Assembly: GCF_011745365.1 (NCBI RefSeq)
Contig: NW_024468912.1
Location: 3,410,001-3,474,000 of the forward strand
Origin: Cryphonectria parasitica EP155
Lineage: Eukaryota; Ascomycota; Sordariomycetes; Diaporthales; Cryphonectriaceae
Length of the DNA: 64,000 nucleotides
Reading direction: 5' to 3'
This document shows, one piece after another, positions 1-11,000 of this stretch. The translations under genes and the position numbers were made by a program. Positions within the stretch are counted from its first letter, which is position 1. The number at the start of each line of letters is the position of its first letter. The notes beneath the pieces are model-generated. The model saw only the letters and a list, made by a program, of their open reading frames with translations, ran no database searches and was not told the origin of the DNA.

Positions 1-1015
1 CAGGCAGTTCGATCGACACATCAGCAGTTTTGTCACCGGATCCAGTCTCGTCGGCGACTTTGTACGTCTCTATGTACAGCAGACGAAAGATGGCATTCCC
101 GTGCTATGGCCTACGCGCACAGTCGATCTGGGCATGGGAGGGGTTGCAGTTCCTGTCTCGTGGCTCAACTATGCACAGTTTGAGCAGATGCTGAGGAACT
201 CGGCCTCGAGGAACATCCTGGGCTCCGGCCAACTCGGCCCTCAGACTGAGCTGCATGAAGTTCACCGCCTCTTTGCGACTGCAGGACTCACCCTCGCAGA
301 CGCACTGGAGATCCTCCCGCCCAGCATACATGTGAACTTGCACTTCATCTACCCCATGGACGAGAATATACCGAATCACCACCACCAGCAGCAACAAACC
401 ATCGACCCGTCCGTGTACAACAGCGGAGACCTCAACCGCTTTGTCGACTCCGTGCTGACCACCGTCTTTGACCATGCACGTGTGCAGCGTGCACAAACCC
501 AACAGTCAGGCGGTGCCGCAGCTGTGCGGTCGGTGGTCTTCAGTTCGTACAGTCCAAGTGTGTGCACCGCTCTCAACTGGAAGCAGCCCAATTTCCCCGT
601 GTTTCTCTGCAATGACCTAGGCCGCGAGGAGATCTCGATGGCCCCACCGCAGATGATCGCAGCGGCGGCAAACCACGGGCGCAGGTCTAGCTCGATCAAG
701 GAAGTGGTGAGGACGGCACAAAACAACAACTTCATGGGGTTGCTGATTACCTCGCGACTATTGGTAAGTGCTGCGTACAAGATACGAGTGATTTTACATG
801 AACTTGTTAGAAAAAATTGCTCATGAATGTGTCCACAGAAATTGGTGCCCGCCCTCGTTGATGCAATCAAGGCTCAAGGCCTTGCTCTTGTGGTCGACAA
901 ATCATCCGAGACTGGACCACTGACCAATCCACCTCCTGAGAAGATTCCCACTGGCGTGGATGGTGTCTTCAAGTATACCGGTGTCTTGCGGTTCAATGAC
1001 ACGATAGACATGTAA
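1..1015 (+). CDS. nuc-2: nuc-2/PHO81-like CDK inhibitor, C-terminal part (5' partial)
   Basis: Only the 3' part lies in the window; the frame is open from base 2 and ends at TAA 1013-1015. One intron (764-838, donor GTAAGT, acceptor CAG) joins LLITSRLL to KLVPALVDAIKAQG in phase 0. The text (SSYSPSVCTALNWKQPNFPVFLCNDLG, then a tail ending VLRFNDTIDM) matches my memory of the glycerophosphodiester phosphodiesterase-like C-terminus of filamentous-fungal NUC-2 and yeast Pho81. In that family the protein also has N-terminal SPX and ankyrin repeats, which would lie upstream of the window. It inhibits the Pho80-Pho85 (PREG-PGOV) kinase when phosphate is low. The GDPD-like part is generally thought not to be catalytic, and no metal-binding motif can be judged from this fragment. 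A His-rich stretch near 375-395 is low complexity. The assignment rests on recognition, without a search. Confidence 0.75.
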
Positions 1016-1646
1016 GGGGGAAAGTAGTGAGGGAATAGAGGGGCCAAGTGGTGTTTTTCTCGGAGAGCTGTTGTGAGAAAGTTGACACTGTACCTTGCCA
1101 TTTGCTCAGGCGGCTAAGTATAATGTGATCCCGATATCTCTGGCGTCTTGAAGGGGGTCAAGCTTAGATTGATGCAAACAACGCTGCCCATTGGACATCT
1201 GGCCCGAGATGGTATTGGCTTGGCAGCTGTGAAGTAAACTCGATAGCCACACAAAAAGAAGATTGCAAGACAGATGAGACTGTTGTCTTTACATGGTCGA
1301 TAAGTGCCAAGCTGGACAGGCTTTCCATCTATTTGGGGTCGACTGTATCGCTCCGTCGCGATATCTTACTTCTATCTGAGCTGTTCACTTATAGCAGCTC
1401 CTGATGGATAGAATCGAGTCTTATTTCAGACACCATCCTTCTATCACCTACCTGTCCTCTGTCTCATAATCTCATGGCTTTAGACAAGTTAAGGAATCGC
1501 TAAATTAATTCAACCGCTTGGTAATTGTTCTTATGGTATCATATAAATTGCAGGCAGACGAGACTCGCTCAGTCCCTCCACAACGGCCAAGGGGTCCAAC
1601 ATTGCCTCATGAGTAACGAAATCCCGCTTCAAGATCCGCCCAGATC
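1016..1646. other. intergenic, 3' flanks of two convergent genes
   Basis: This stretch separates the nuc-2-like stop from the stop of the next gene on the opposite strand. I see no gene, repeat or RNA in it. Confidence 0.6.
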
Positions 1647-2504
1647 CTATGCGCCCTTATATGCATACTTCAGCGCCCCAAGCTCCCTCTCTGGGTCCAC
1701 GCCCGCCATGACCACCTTGGCAACCAGCACTGCGGCGTACACGATCGCAGGGATGTTGGCAAGCCCCAGCCGGCCATACAGGGTCCGTCGGTACTCATCC
1801 CCACCCTGGCCGTCGCTTTCCCCTGCTCTGTTTCGGCTGGCAAGGAGACCAGATAGGACGAGGATCACACACAGCCCGATATTCAGCAACGGCAGGAATT
1901 TCTCCAGCGGGCTCCTGGGGCCGGCGTAGCTCAGGCTGTGCGTCCGGCGCTGCTGGCGCACCCGGTTCAGCGCGCCAAGCCCGCTGGGGCCTGCTGAGCT
2001 CGAGGCTGTTTGCCCATCGTCGTGGTCGTCCTCGTCGTGGGTGCCGTCTGACCTCGCCCGCGGTCTTTTCCCTGACTGCGCCCACGCGTCGAGGAGCGGG
2101 ATGCCCGTCTCGGTGACAGGTAGGTTGTAGAGGAGAAAGGAGGTGGAGGCGAGAGAGGTCAGGCCTAGCAGGGCGGGTAGCGTGGTCAGGGGCTGGAAGA
2201 GGGAGGCGATGTAAGGTATGGAGGACAGGATGGGGAGTGCGAGGAGGAGGCTCCGGTACAGCTGATTGGCGCTGGCGTTCTGGTCGGCGAGGGACTGGAT
2301 GAGGCTTTCTTGCTCTGTTGACACGCGCAGATTCTTTTGTTAGATGTATGTAGACTGAGGTTTATTCTCTGAGTTTTTGTTTTCATTTGAAGGGAGCTAC
2401 CAACCTTCCTCGTCGAGGGCTTCTGGTGACACGCTGTTTGAAGAGTCGTCTGTGGGATATTGGAATGTGCGCCGGAGACGGGCAGTTGTCTGACTGAGGT
2501 CCAT
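1647..2504 (-). CDS. small fungal multi-pass membrane protein, function unknown
   Basis: Two exons: 2504-2405 and 2314-1647, joined in phase 1 across intron 2404-2315 (donor GTTGGT, a CTAAC branch site, acceptor CAG), giving 255 residues. The N-terminus MDLSQTTARLRRTFQYPTDD is followed by a short acidic segment. Four hydrophobic stretches look like membrane helices: two close together in the first half, one beginning FLPLLNIGLCVIL, and one near IPAIVYAAVLVAKVVMAG. They are split by a hydrophilic, acidic loop rich in Asp, Gly and Ser. Without the intron the second exon would start at an internal ATG (2324) that lies just before the acceptor, so the two-exon model is preferred. I do not recognise the family and assign no function. 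The 5' end faces COA1 across 440 bases. Confidence 0.7.
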
Positions 2505-2944
2505 ACCAGCAGCTTATACGAACCGTTGTTGAGCTTTTGTTTTGAAGACGAGCTTGGCTTTCAAAGGACAGTAGTATATTTCTTCCAAATAAATCTTCAA
2601 GAAACAGTCTCGGGAGATATGGTAGCTGACGAAGCACGACGAGTATACAGAGTGTTGTTGTTGGTAAGAGTTTCGAGCTTGTACTTGGGTGACGTCGTTT
2701 CAGAGTCTCAGACAGAGGGGCACACTATAGTAGCAGGGGGTCCAGGGGTGGGGGTTTGGTTGCAATCCCTGTCTTTAGTGCCGTAGACTGGCTGCACCTG
2801 CGGCAGTGACAGTCCACAGTTGGCGGTAGGTGGGATGATCGACTTTCTCAGAAGGACCCTTGACGATTTCACGATCTTTTCTTCCTCCCCCGTCTCCTTC
2901 ATTGACGGCCGTCTCCCTTCTCACACCAACAGTCGTTCCAAAAG
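2505..2944. promoter_or_regulatory. divergent promoter region, membrane protein / COA1
   Basis: This is the only space between two divergent starts, so it must carry both promoters. No clear TATA box is visible. Confidence 0.5.
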
Positions 2945-3668
2945 ATGTTACCGCGGAGGATACTATGTAGGAGGCCGCTCCTTCAGGCACTGAGATCACC
3001 CGTCTCGGGACGATCCCTACTTCAAAGGCGTTCGCTGATTGCGGCGCCTAAACCTGGCGATGGCCCTCTGATGGAGAGGAGACCTGATCGCGAGCTCCCA
3101 GGTGAGCTGAACCTAGCCAGTTTCCTTTACCTTCTTGACTATTTAGCAGAATAGACTAACCATGTTGGGTGTCCCACCTATTCCAGATGTCGAGGCCAAC
3201 CGTTTCCGCTGGTCGCGCACCATGCCCATCTTCCTCGCGCTCGTCGCCGCCTCCAGCATCGCCATCTTCAACTACCAAAAGATGTCGTCGCCCGTCGTGT
3301 CCTCGACCCTCTACGCCCTGCGTACCAACGCTCAGGCCCGCGAGTATCTGGGCGACGAGATCTACTTCAAGGACCAGATCCCCTGGATCAGCGGCGAGAT
3401 GAACCAGATGCACGGGCGCATCAACATCTCCTTCAGCGTAAAGGGCACCAAGAATACAGGCGTCATGCGCTTTGCCAGCTTTAGGCCGACCTCGAAGGGC
3501 ATGTTTGAGACCACCGAGTGGAGCCTGGAGACCACGGATGGGCGGACGATTGACCTGCTGGACGAGGGCGACCCGTTCAAGGCGATTTCGTTCGCGGACG
3601 GGCTGGATGACGAGGATGAGGACCAGAATGCCACGAGGGGCTTCAGGCAGCAGATGAACACGAGGTAG
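2945..3668 (+). CDS. COA1: mitochondrial cytochrome c oxidase assembly factor Coa1-like
   Basis: Exons 2945-3101 and 3187-3668 join in phase 1 (intron 3102-3186, donor GTGAGC, acceptor CAG) and encode 212 residues. The first ~35 residues (MLPRRILCRRPLLQALRSP...) are Arg-rich without acids, a mitochondrial presequence. One membrane helix follows (MPIFLALVAASSIAIFNY). The rest is a Coa1/Tim21-type intermembrane-space domain: SSPVVSSTLYALRTNAQAREYLGDEIYF, then INISFSVKGTKNTGVMRFASFR and a Trp-Ser-Leu strand, ending in an acidic tail. In yeast, Coa1 sits in the inner membrane and helps Cox1 pass through early complex IV assembly with Shy1. Length fits the family. Regulation cannot be inferred beyond the divergent promoter upstream. 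Confidence 0.8.
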
Positions 3669-3907
3669 AAGAGGTTCAAGTCTATTCGTGGAGAAAGAAA
3701 GGACAAGAAAAGAAAGCAAGCAGGAAAGGACTGCGACCCTAAGGATTGTCACGATTGAAATACAAGGGTAGATTGAATCTTCCTTCGTCCTTGGGTGGCC
3801 ACTTTAAGTCCTGAGAGAGACATGAAGCCAGTAACAGGCTTCAATAGCCCTTCCTTTGTATAGTGTAAAATAATTGACATGACCAATGTATTCCTTATTT
3901 TCTTTTT

Positions 3908-5056
3908 TTACAACTCCGGTCTCGAATCTGCTAGTATTCCCTTGCCCTCCCACAGCTCACCCTTGAGCGCATCCTCTATCCTGCGATCTTTCCTCATCTG
4001 CTTGAGCTGCAGGTGTGTCTTCCTCGCCGCCTCCAGGTCCGCCGCGGCATTCGGAAACCGGTCCTCCAAGGCCTTGTTCATCTTGTCGATAAACTCCTGT
4101 GGTGGGGGCGGCTTCTTGACGGCGTCCTGAATCTGCACCAGGGCACCCTTGGGCCCGGCCACGCACCCCTTGACCACGATGATGCCCAGCTCGTTGTCTA
4201 CCCGCAGCACCGCCAGGTTCTGCACCGTCACCCTCTCGTTACCCATACGCCCGGGCATCTTCTTGCCGGGCAGCACCCTGGAACCAGCACCCTGCGACGC
4301 GCCCGCGGAACCAATCGTGCGGTGGTTCTTGGAGTTACCGTGACTGGCCTCCTGGCCCGAGAACCCGTGCCTCTTCATACCACCCTCGAAGCCCATGCCG
4401 CGCGATTGGGCGCGGACATCGACCCACTGGCCCTTGTGGAACCAGTCCGGCAGCAGCTGCACGCCCACGGCCGGCGCCAGGCCATCCTCGCCGCGCACCT
4501 GGAACTCGACCAGGTGTTCCTTGGGCGGGACCCCCTTGGCCTCGTAGTAGCCCAGCAGCGGCGCCGTCACGTTGTCGGCGCGCTTCTCGCCGCACCCGAC
4601 CTGCACGGCGCAGTACCCGTGCCGCTCGGTCGTCTTGTGCGCCACGACCTGGCACTGGTCCATCTGCAGCACCGTGCAGGGGAACCTCTTGCCGTTGCGC
4701 GTGTAGTATCCCGTCATGCCCTTCTTGGTCGCCAGCACACCTGTGCGCAGTGGTGTCGACCGCTCCCTGCGCTTCTGGGCCGCTTCCGGGGTCGTCGTCA
4801 GCGCAGGCAGCTCGGGCGTGCGAGCGTTGTACTTGAGCTGGAGGGTGCGGGCGCGCTCGTCTAGGGTCGTCCAGCCATACTTCTTGCCGCGGGTCTGCTG
4901 GGTGCCCGTGAGGCTGGTGCTAGGGAGGAGGAGGTGGTGGGTGAAGAGTTGTGGTGCTTGTAGGGCGCTGGCCAGGAAGGCGGCTGAGGAGGGGGAGGAT
5001 GTCGTTGTTTGGCGGTGTATTGGTGCCCAGCACCGTGTCGGTAGCCTGGGCGCCAT
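3908..5056 (-). CDS. MRPL3: mitochondrial large-subunit ribosomal protein uL3m (MRPL3/Mrpl9)
   Basis: A single 382-residue exon. The N-terminus (MAPRLPTRCWAPIHRQTTT...) is rich in Ser, Thr and Arg and fits a mitochondrial presequence. The uL3 fold follows, with hallmark segments RTGVLATKKGMTGYYTRNGKRFPCTVLQM, the DVRAQSRGMGFEGGMKRHGFSGQEASHGNSKNHR loop that reaches into the peptidyl-transferase region in L3 proteins, and PGKKMPGRMGNERVTVQNLAVLRVD. It ends in a fungal extension rich in Lys and Glu (roughly the last 60 residues). uL3 is an early-binding protein of the large subunit. The gene faces the CCDC25 homologue head to head across 364 bases. Assignment is firm at the family level; the bacterial equivalent is RplC. 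Confidence 0.93.
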   Translation of the reverse strand: MAPRLPTRCWAPIHRQTTTSSPSSAAFLASALQAPQLFTHHLLLPSTSLTGTQQTRGKKYGWTTLDERARTLQLKYNARTPELPALTTTPEAAQKRRERSTPLRTGVLATKKGMTGYYTRNGKRFPCTVLQMDQCQVVAHKTTERHGYCAVQVGCGEKRADNVTAPLLGYYEAKGVPPKEHLVEFQVRGEDGLAPAVGVQLLPDWFHKGQWVDVRAQSRGMGFEGGMKRHGFSGQEASHGNSKNHRTIGSAGASQGAGSRVLPGKKMPGRMGNERVTVQNLAVLRVDNELGIIVVKGCVAGPKGALVQIQDAVKKPPPPQEFIDKMNKALEDRFPNAAADLEAARKTHLQLKQMRKDRRIEDALKGELWEGKGILADSRPEL

Positions 5057-5420
5057 TCTGTCGCCTTATGTTTGTGGGATGGCGTGTGTGGCCGTGTATG
5101 TTGATGAGGGTGTTGTCGATGGTGAATTGGATGGGTGGTTGGAGGACTGGTTGAAATCATCGGCTTGTAGCGCTTCTGAAAATTGAGGTCGTCCAGGCTG
5201 ACGGGAAGCTTGCCTGCCCCTGTCGATGAAAAAATTGTGGGGGTTCAGTACGCTGCGGCTCTTTCCGTACACTGTGCTCTTACTTACACACCCTCTTAAA
5301 AGTCTCCAAGCACACCACCAAAACCAAACTGAATACACTCACACAATTACCATCTTTCGACCTCGGATCATACCTTCAAATTAGCCTTGCATTCATCTTT
5401 GTCAACTTCTTCTTATCAAC
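5057..5420. promoter_or_regulatory. divergent promoter region, MRPL3 / CCDC25 homologue
   Basis: Shared spacer between two divergent starts. The part near 5280-5420 is rich in A and C on the plus strand, as is common in fungal 5' leaders. No TATA box is seen. Confidence 0.5.
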
Positions 5421-6550
5421 ATGGTTTTCTACTACATCTCCAGCGTGGTCGATCCACCAGCGTCGGTTTATGTTGGCAAGGACAAGTTCGAGAGTGCGTG
5501 AGCCCCGGTTTTTTTTCTCTGTCTCTCTCCTCTGGTTTTGGAGATGATCATGAGGAGGATGAGATGCTCACAATATTATCACATTTAGACGAGCATCTTA
5601 TAAAGCACGGATGGGAGGAAGATGTCTGGTGAGCTTTACTTTAAAGAATTTGAATTTCCAAAGGTCGTCGTTTTACTAACCCTGAATCCGGCAGGGTACG
5701 AGCTCACTGCACTGCTCTTGCTCTCTCCTTCTACATGCACACTTTGTCTTGAACAAGAAATGAAACCTGACATGATGAGGGTGTGATGTCTTTTCAGTTC
5801 CACGTAGACAAGCTGTCGAGCGCACATATCTATCTGCGGTTGAGAGACGGCGAAACCTGGGACAACATACCCGAGCCTCTCCTCACAGATCTGGCGCAGC
5901 TCACCAAGGCCAACTCTATTGAGGGTATGTTGTCTTGGGATCCCTCCATTCCTTGAGCGATCGTAGCAATCCTGGTTCCTGATTTGGGGATTGATCTACA
6001 GGTAACAAGAAGGACAACATCACCATCATATATACGCCCTGGTCGAACCTCAAGAAGGATGGCAGCATGGCGACGGGAGCAGTCAGCTTCCACGATGACA
6101 GGAAGGTAATGAACCCGAAAAAATGGGGAACAAGGTACTGCTGGACAACAATGGAAAACTGATTGTATCATTCCTTCTTATCCCCATCTTCAGGTCAGAC
6201 GAATCCTCGTACACCAGCGGGAGAATGCCATTGTCAACAGGCTCAACAAGACCAAGGTCGAGAAGCACCCGGATCTCAGGCAGGAGAAGGAGGACCGGCT
6301 GAAGGAGCTGCGCAAGAAGGACCAGGCCACACAGCAGGCTCGGGTATGTCATTCTTCCATCCTCCCTGGTCATATGCTAATATCATGGCTAACAAACCCA
6401 AAGAAAAAGGAAGAGGCCCGGCTGAAGAAGGAGTATGAGCAGCAAAAGTATCAAAAGGACCACGCCTACGACTTTATCAACAACGAGGAGGAGATGGAGG
6501 CAACGAGCAACCAGAACAGAGATGAGGACTGGGAGGATGATTTCATGTAG
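5421..6550 (+). CDS. CCDC25 homologue (NFACT-R/DUF814 domain), with a one-base exon
   Basis: Exons: 5421-5493, 5589-5628, 5695 (one base), 5798-5924, 6002-6105, 6194-6343, 6404-6550; 642 coding bases, 213 residues, close to the 208 of human CCDC25. The N-terminus [24 protein letters not shown] and the core [27 protein letters not shown] are the family signature. The C-terminal half is a Lys/Glu-rich coiled coil that ends acidic (DEDWEDDFM). The Trp of DVWFHVDK is split: TG ends exon 2, G is base 5695, and TTC opens the next exon. Introns 5629-5694 (TACTAAC branch site, CAG) and 5696-5797 flank that single base. No single-intron model keeps the frame: joining 5628 to 5798 gives a stop within four codons. 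In animals CCDC25 is a DNA-binding membrane or nuclear protein; the NFACT-R domain binds nucleic acid in ribosome-rescue factors. The fungal role is unknown. Confidence 0.85.
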
Positions 6551-6713
6551 TACTTAAGGCCAATTGTTACGCCGCGATGAATGAATCTTTTTCTGAGTCA
6601 TAAAGTGCCGTGAACAGGCATAGGAGCCATCTTAATCTATATGCTCTGCTCTCCTCTTGTTCCCAATTTTCATCCTCACCAAGTTCGTTCACGATGTCTG
6701 TCATGATACCCAA

Positions 6714-6736
6714 ACAAGCCAGCCAGCCAGCCAGCC
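6714..6736. repeat. (AGCC)n microsatellite
   Basis: About five copies of the AGCC tetranucleotide lie between the two convergent stops, in the 3' flank of the PITH gene. Confidence 0.8.
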
Positions 6737-6750
6737 GCGCTCCCTTGTTA

Positions 6751-7521
6751 CTACTGTCCCGGCCCACGCCCCCCAATCCCACTACCCACCTGGTTCACAT
6801 CGGTGCCCTTCACCTTGTGATCCCCAGGGTTCGCCGCCGCCTCATAGATGATATTCGCCGGCGCTCTCCCTAGCTGCATCCACTCGCCCCGAAACCCCAG
6901 ATACCCGATGCGCGTCACGTCCTCGTCCCCCATGCCAAAGTTGTCCTGGAAAAATAGGGTCAGCCGCTGGCACCGGCCGAACTTGGCCCGCCGCACGGGC
7001 AGCTCCTGCACCTCGGACGTCCGGCTCAGCTCGAACTCCTGCGCGGGCTCCAGCTCCTCAGCCGCGGAAAAGTCAATGTCGTCGCGGTTCTGGAACACGC
7101 GGAGGGTGCGCGGGGCGCTGTCGGACTGGGAAGTGCGGAGGAGGATGGAGTGGAGCTTGATCTGCCCTGTGAATCTTTTGTTGTGTGTGAGAGAAGAGGT
7201 TAAGTGGAGGGAGAAGAAGAAGAAGAAGAAAAAAGAAGCAATGGAGACGGGGTAGGGAAAAAGGACCAACGGGATGTTGATAATCAGCTGCTCATCCGCA
7301 TCGCTGGCAAGCTCAGGCTCGTCCGTGAGCCGCTCGTCCCAGGTCTTCTTCACGATGGCCCTGCCTGAGCCGTGCGAGGTCTCGTTGAGCGTCGTCACCT
7401 CGTCAAAGTTGATGTGCTGGTACAGCGAGAACTGCACCGCCGGCGTGATGTCGTCGGAGTGGTCATGCTCATCTCCGCCGTGGTGGTGATGATGATCGTG
7501 CTCGTCGTGGCAGTGAGACAT
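6751..7521 (-). CDS. PITH-domain protein (PITHD1 / C-terminal domain of thioredoxin-like 1 type)
   Basis: Exons 7521-7271 and 7174-6751 join as INIP/FTGQIKLHSI (intron 7270-7175, donor GTTGGT, acceptor AAAAG), giving 224 residues. The N-terminus is unusually His- and Asp-rich (MSHCHDEHDHHHHHGGDEHDHSDD), a plausible metal-binding tail. The PITH core follows: LYQHINFDEVTTLNE, WDERL, ELASDADEQLIINIPFTGQIKLHSILLRTS, then TLRVFQNRDDIDFS and LPVRRAKFGRCQRLTLFFQDNFG. PITH domains in yeast and mammals bind proteasome-associated or thioredoxin-like partners; PITHD1 binds the proteasome. The intron is 96 bases, a multiple of three with no stop, so its retention would insert 32 residues. The gene converges with the CCDC25 homologue. 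Confidence 0.85.
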   Translation of the reverse strand: MSHCHDEHDHHHHHGGDEHDHSDDITPAVQFSLYQHINFDEVTTLNETSHGSGRAIVKKTWDERLTDEPELASDADEQLIINIPLVLFPYPVSIASFFFFFFFSLHLTSSLTHNKRFTGQIKLHSILLRTSQSDSAPRTLRVFQNRDDIDFSAAEELEPAQEFELSRTSEVQELPVRRAKFGRCQRLTLFFQDNFGMGDEDVTRIGYLGFRGEWMQLGRAPANIIYEAAANPGDHKVKGTDVNQVGSGIGGRGPGQ

Positions 7522-8087
7522 TCTTGAAGACTATGAGGAAATCAAAGAATGAGTTGAGGGTATGTGGAGATGAAAACAAATCAAGAATTGTTGTGGCGGT
7601 GGTGGTGCAGTGGTGAATGAAAGGAGCGAGTGAGTGAAACTGGTCAATTGTTTAGACGACGGTTTGCAGCGAGTGGGCTGCGATTTTTATGTAAGTCGGG
7701 GAAAGCGCTACGAGACAATCGAATCTGTTCGCCATCACCATATAACAAGACACGAAACTCTCCACGAGCGAAAACTTTGTGATAAAAATGATTACATGAA
7801 GCACAATAACGAAAATGTTTGTCAAGGCCAGGTACAAGACATAGAACATACAACAATTAACAGTCTTGCGGTAAGAGCCGTGTGGTCATGTTAATAATGT
7901 TCCATGCAAGCTTGTCAATTTATGATCGATTTAGAAAGGGAGAATTCCAAATAAAAACATGTCCAATGAATTCATCTAGGATACTATTCGTTACCGCCGG
8001 CATATCTCGTCATTCTCGGGTTTGCCTCAAAATTCTATCATCCTCCCCATAACCACCAGTCCTAGTAGTAGTAGTAGTAGTAGTTCA
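7522..8087. other. intergenic: PITH-gene promoter and RRN6 3' flank
   Basis: This holds the upstream region of the PITH gene and the end of RRN6. A run of about eight AGT triplets sits near 8063-8085, just after the RRN6 stop. No gene is visible. Confidence 0.5.
8062..8085. repeat. (TAG)n trinucleotide repeat
   Basis: About eight tandem TAG/AGT triplets immediately 3' of the RRN6 stop codon on the opposite strand. Confidence 0.85.
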
Positions 8088-11000
8088 CTATTTAAACCAT
8101 TTCATCGTCTTGGGTTGGACCTTGGCCTTGCTCTTCCCCTTTTTCTTGAACCTTGACGACCTACCCCCAAACTCCCCTGCTACCGGCTGCGACATGGTCT
8201 GCGAGAATCCAAAGCCCTGGCTTTGGCTCTGGCTTCCAAACCCGAATCCAATACCCTGGCTACTACTGCCCACATCCTGCGGCGGCGGGCTCGATCGGAC
8301 GATGGTCGGCAGGAGAGGTTGACTAGAAAACTCTCCGCCGGCCTCCATCTTCATGCCTAGCTGAGCTTTCCTGTCCGCTTTTCGTCGTCGGCGCTCTTCC
8401 TTTTTCTCCCTCTCACGCTGCGCCGCCCCAGTTCTCTGGTCGGGGCCCTTGCGAAAGCGTTGGTATTGGTACTCTGACGGATCAGAACCTCGCTCTTCTG
8501 GCCAGAGAGAGATAATGCGTGGACCATTCTTAGGAGGCGGGGTAAACTTGATAGACGGCAAATACATCCGTAGTCGAGCGACTGTGGCATCTTCTTGCCG
8601 TGTATCTTCCTGCTCCTCGTCATTCTTGGCACTATCTACTGCTTCCGAAGCAGCTCGTGAGGACGACGGCGTGGCTGATGGGGTGGGCAGAGTCTGGCTT
8701 GATCTGGGCTGAGAAGATGGTAACTCATCCAAATGGTCTTCGCTCTTGACCTGTGTGTCCTCTCCTCGAGGCAGACATCTTGAGGCAATGTCTAACGTGG
8801 ATTGAGGTACCACAGAGACGCCTCTCCCCGACAGGTACACCTCAGCTGCCATCTTCTCGAGGGCCCTTTCCACGTACCTCCATTGGCCTGCCTTGAGCGA
8901 CTCGGCAGGTAGTCGACAAGACCAGTGGACGGATAATCTCTCAAAGACATCCATGACGGTACCAGAAGGAATATACGTTCCACAATGAGACAGATGAATC
9001 CTCGGGGATTTCTGTAATTCTGACAGGGCGAGGGCCCATTCGTCCTCTACCTGCGGGAGCTCGAGAGGCTGCCAGACATCCGAAAAGCTCAATAATGGCT
9101 TCAACGGAATATGACTGTCATTGTCTTGACCATGCAATGCTTCGCGGACCAGAGACAATGGCTCAATGGCATCGATTGCTGCTGCTCCTTCGGCAGCTCG
9201 TCCAAAGTAGGCATAATTGATCTCCTGTATAAGCTCGAGCAGATAAAACCTGAGCTGAATCGCGTCGTATTGCTTGGCAGGACCTGATTTGGGAGCAAGG
9301 CTGAGCTTCGTATCCTGTTTCAGTTGTTCAGGTACAACAAATGCCTGCTCAACCTCTCGCAGAAACTTCAGTCGCAGGAACCTGCTCTGTCTGGCTGCAT
9401 CCCAGCCTGATTTCGCAGACCTCGGAGGCCTGACCACCCCCCGAGACGCACCATGGGTGATAGTGATGATCGACGAGCTTAACCCAAGATCCTTGGACAG
9501 CGCGAAAAGCTGATAGAACTGTACTTCGTCCGCTCGAAAAGCGTCCGAATGACCTCCTGTGGCGGCTGAGTGCCGCTGATCACGGGCTGCTGACAGCTGA
9601 AGCGGCACTGCTGCGAGCGACTCGATACCCTGGGTATCTTCAGTGTTCTCTTTCTTCAGACCCGTTAAGTGGACCAGTTGATGATGGAAATGGGCATCAC
9701 CATCCTGTTGGGCGACTGCGAACCAAAAGATATCGACACAGAGGTCATCGGTAGAATATAGAAACACAAGGGCAGTTGGAGTCTCAGACAGTGATGGTGT
9801 TTTCACTACTGACATCTTGAGATTCTCCCATCGTTGGTTTCTGTAATGACGGCATGAGACTAGAACCCGCGGAGAGCGGCTCTCTTGCCTCTCCTTTTTA
9901 GACACATCAAGCAGATAAACTCTATCTGTCGTGAGGACGAAACAGTAGAATGGAGACCCGGGGAAAGCTTGGGTATCAAGTAAGACGTCTTTATGATGGC
10001 GACTGGAAAAGTCGAGCCCAGACATGTAATTTTCTCCAACGACGTCCAGGAGACGTACTTCACTACTGTTGCAGAGCAGCAGGCCATCATACTTTGCAGG
10101 AGAGATGTCGAGGCCGGCCAAGTATGCGGTATTTGCTTTGCGAGAGTGTTCATTGGACTCGACGGATGGGTTGCTTTCTTGGTCCCACTCGTCAGTCGAG
10201 ACAGATCCGCCTACCCAAAGAATTTTATGGGTGTTATCGAGCACCTGCTGATCGTGCTGTGGCAAAATAGAGGATGGCAGGTTCCAAGATCCTCTCCTCC
10301 GAAGCACAGCTCTTGTCGTCCTGGATCTGGCGTGACCTTCGCGGAGGATATGCCAGACAGACCAATTTCCAGATCTGTCTATGATGGAGAGTTTCGGAGC
10401 GTCTGTGTCGGATCCCATATCAATGGAAAAGTCACAATGAGCATCACCCTTGGCAGTGCGCATATTGAGCGTGACGATCGGGTTCATTGCGATGTGGCCA
10501 GTGGTCTCAGACTCGTGACCCAAGTCAGACGATACAGCGGCAACAGGCTTGGCTCTGAGTTCAGGTTCGAATATGGTGATGGATGTGGCTTTTTGGACGA
10601 AGAGCCAGCGAATAGTGTCGTACTGCCTGTGCCTCGTCGCAAATTTGATTTGCAGGATAGGAGCGCCGTCACTGCACCAGGATCCCTGAAACATCGACTG
10701 CGGCATGCCCACCGGCAATGAGAACCCATTCCAAGTCCACCTCTCAGGTTCGATAGCACATAGACGAAGCATATGGCCAGCCTCACCGCTTGCTGTAGCA
10801 ATGACAGGCCATGCTAAGATACGAGATGACGTGACGTGCCGTAAGTCGACGATCTCTCCCACAGCAAGAACCGATCCAGCTGGACCATCTTCTCCATGAC
10901 TGGAGATTTCAGCTCTCGACTCCTCGAAAATAAGAGCCGGTAAGTCCAGGACCCCCAAGAAGGCTTCTGGGTGCGTTTTCAGCAGCCAATTCTTTTGAGA

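Noticed and set aside
4013..4864. A 283-codon open frame on the plus strand
   Set aside because: It is antisense to the MRPL3 gene and rich in Arg, Leu and His; a mirror of GC-rich coding sequence with no family resemblance.
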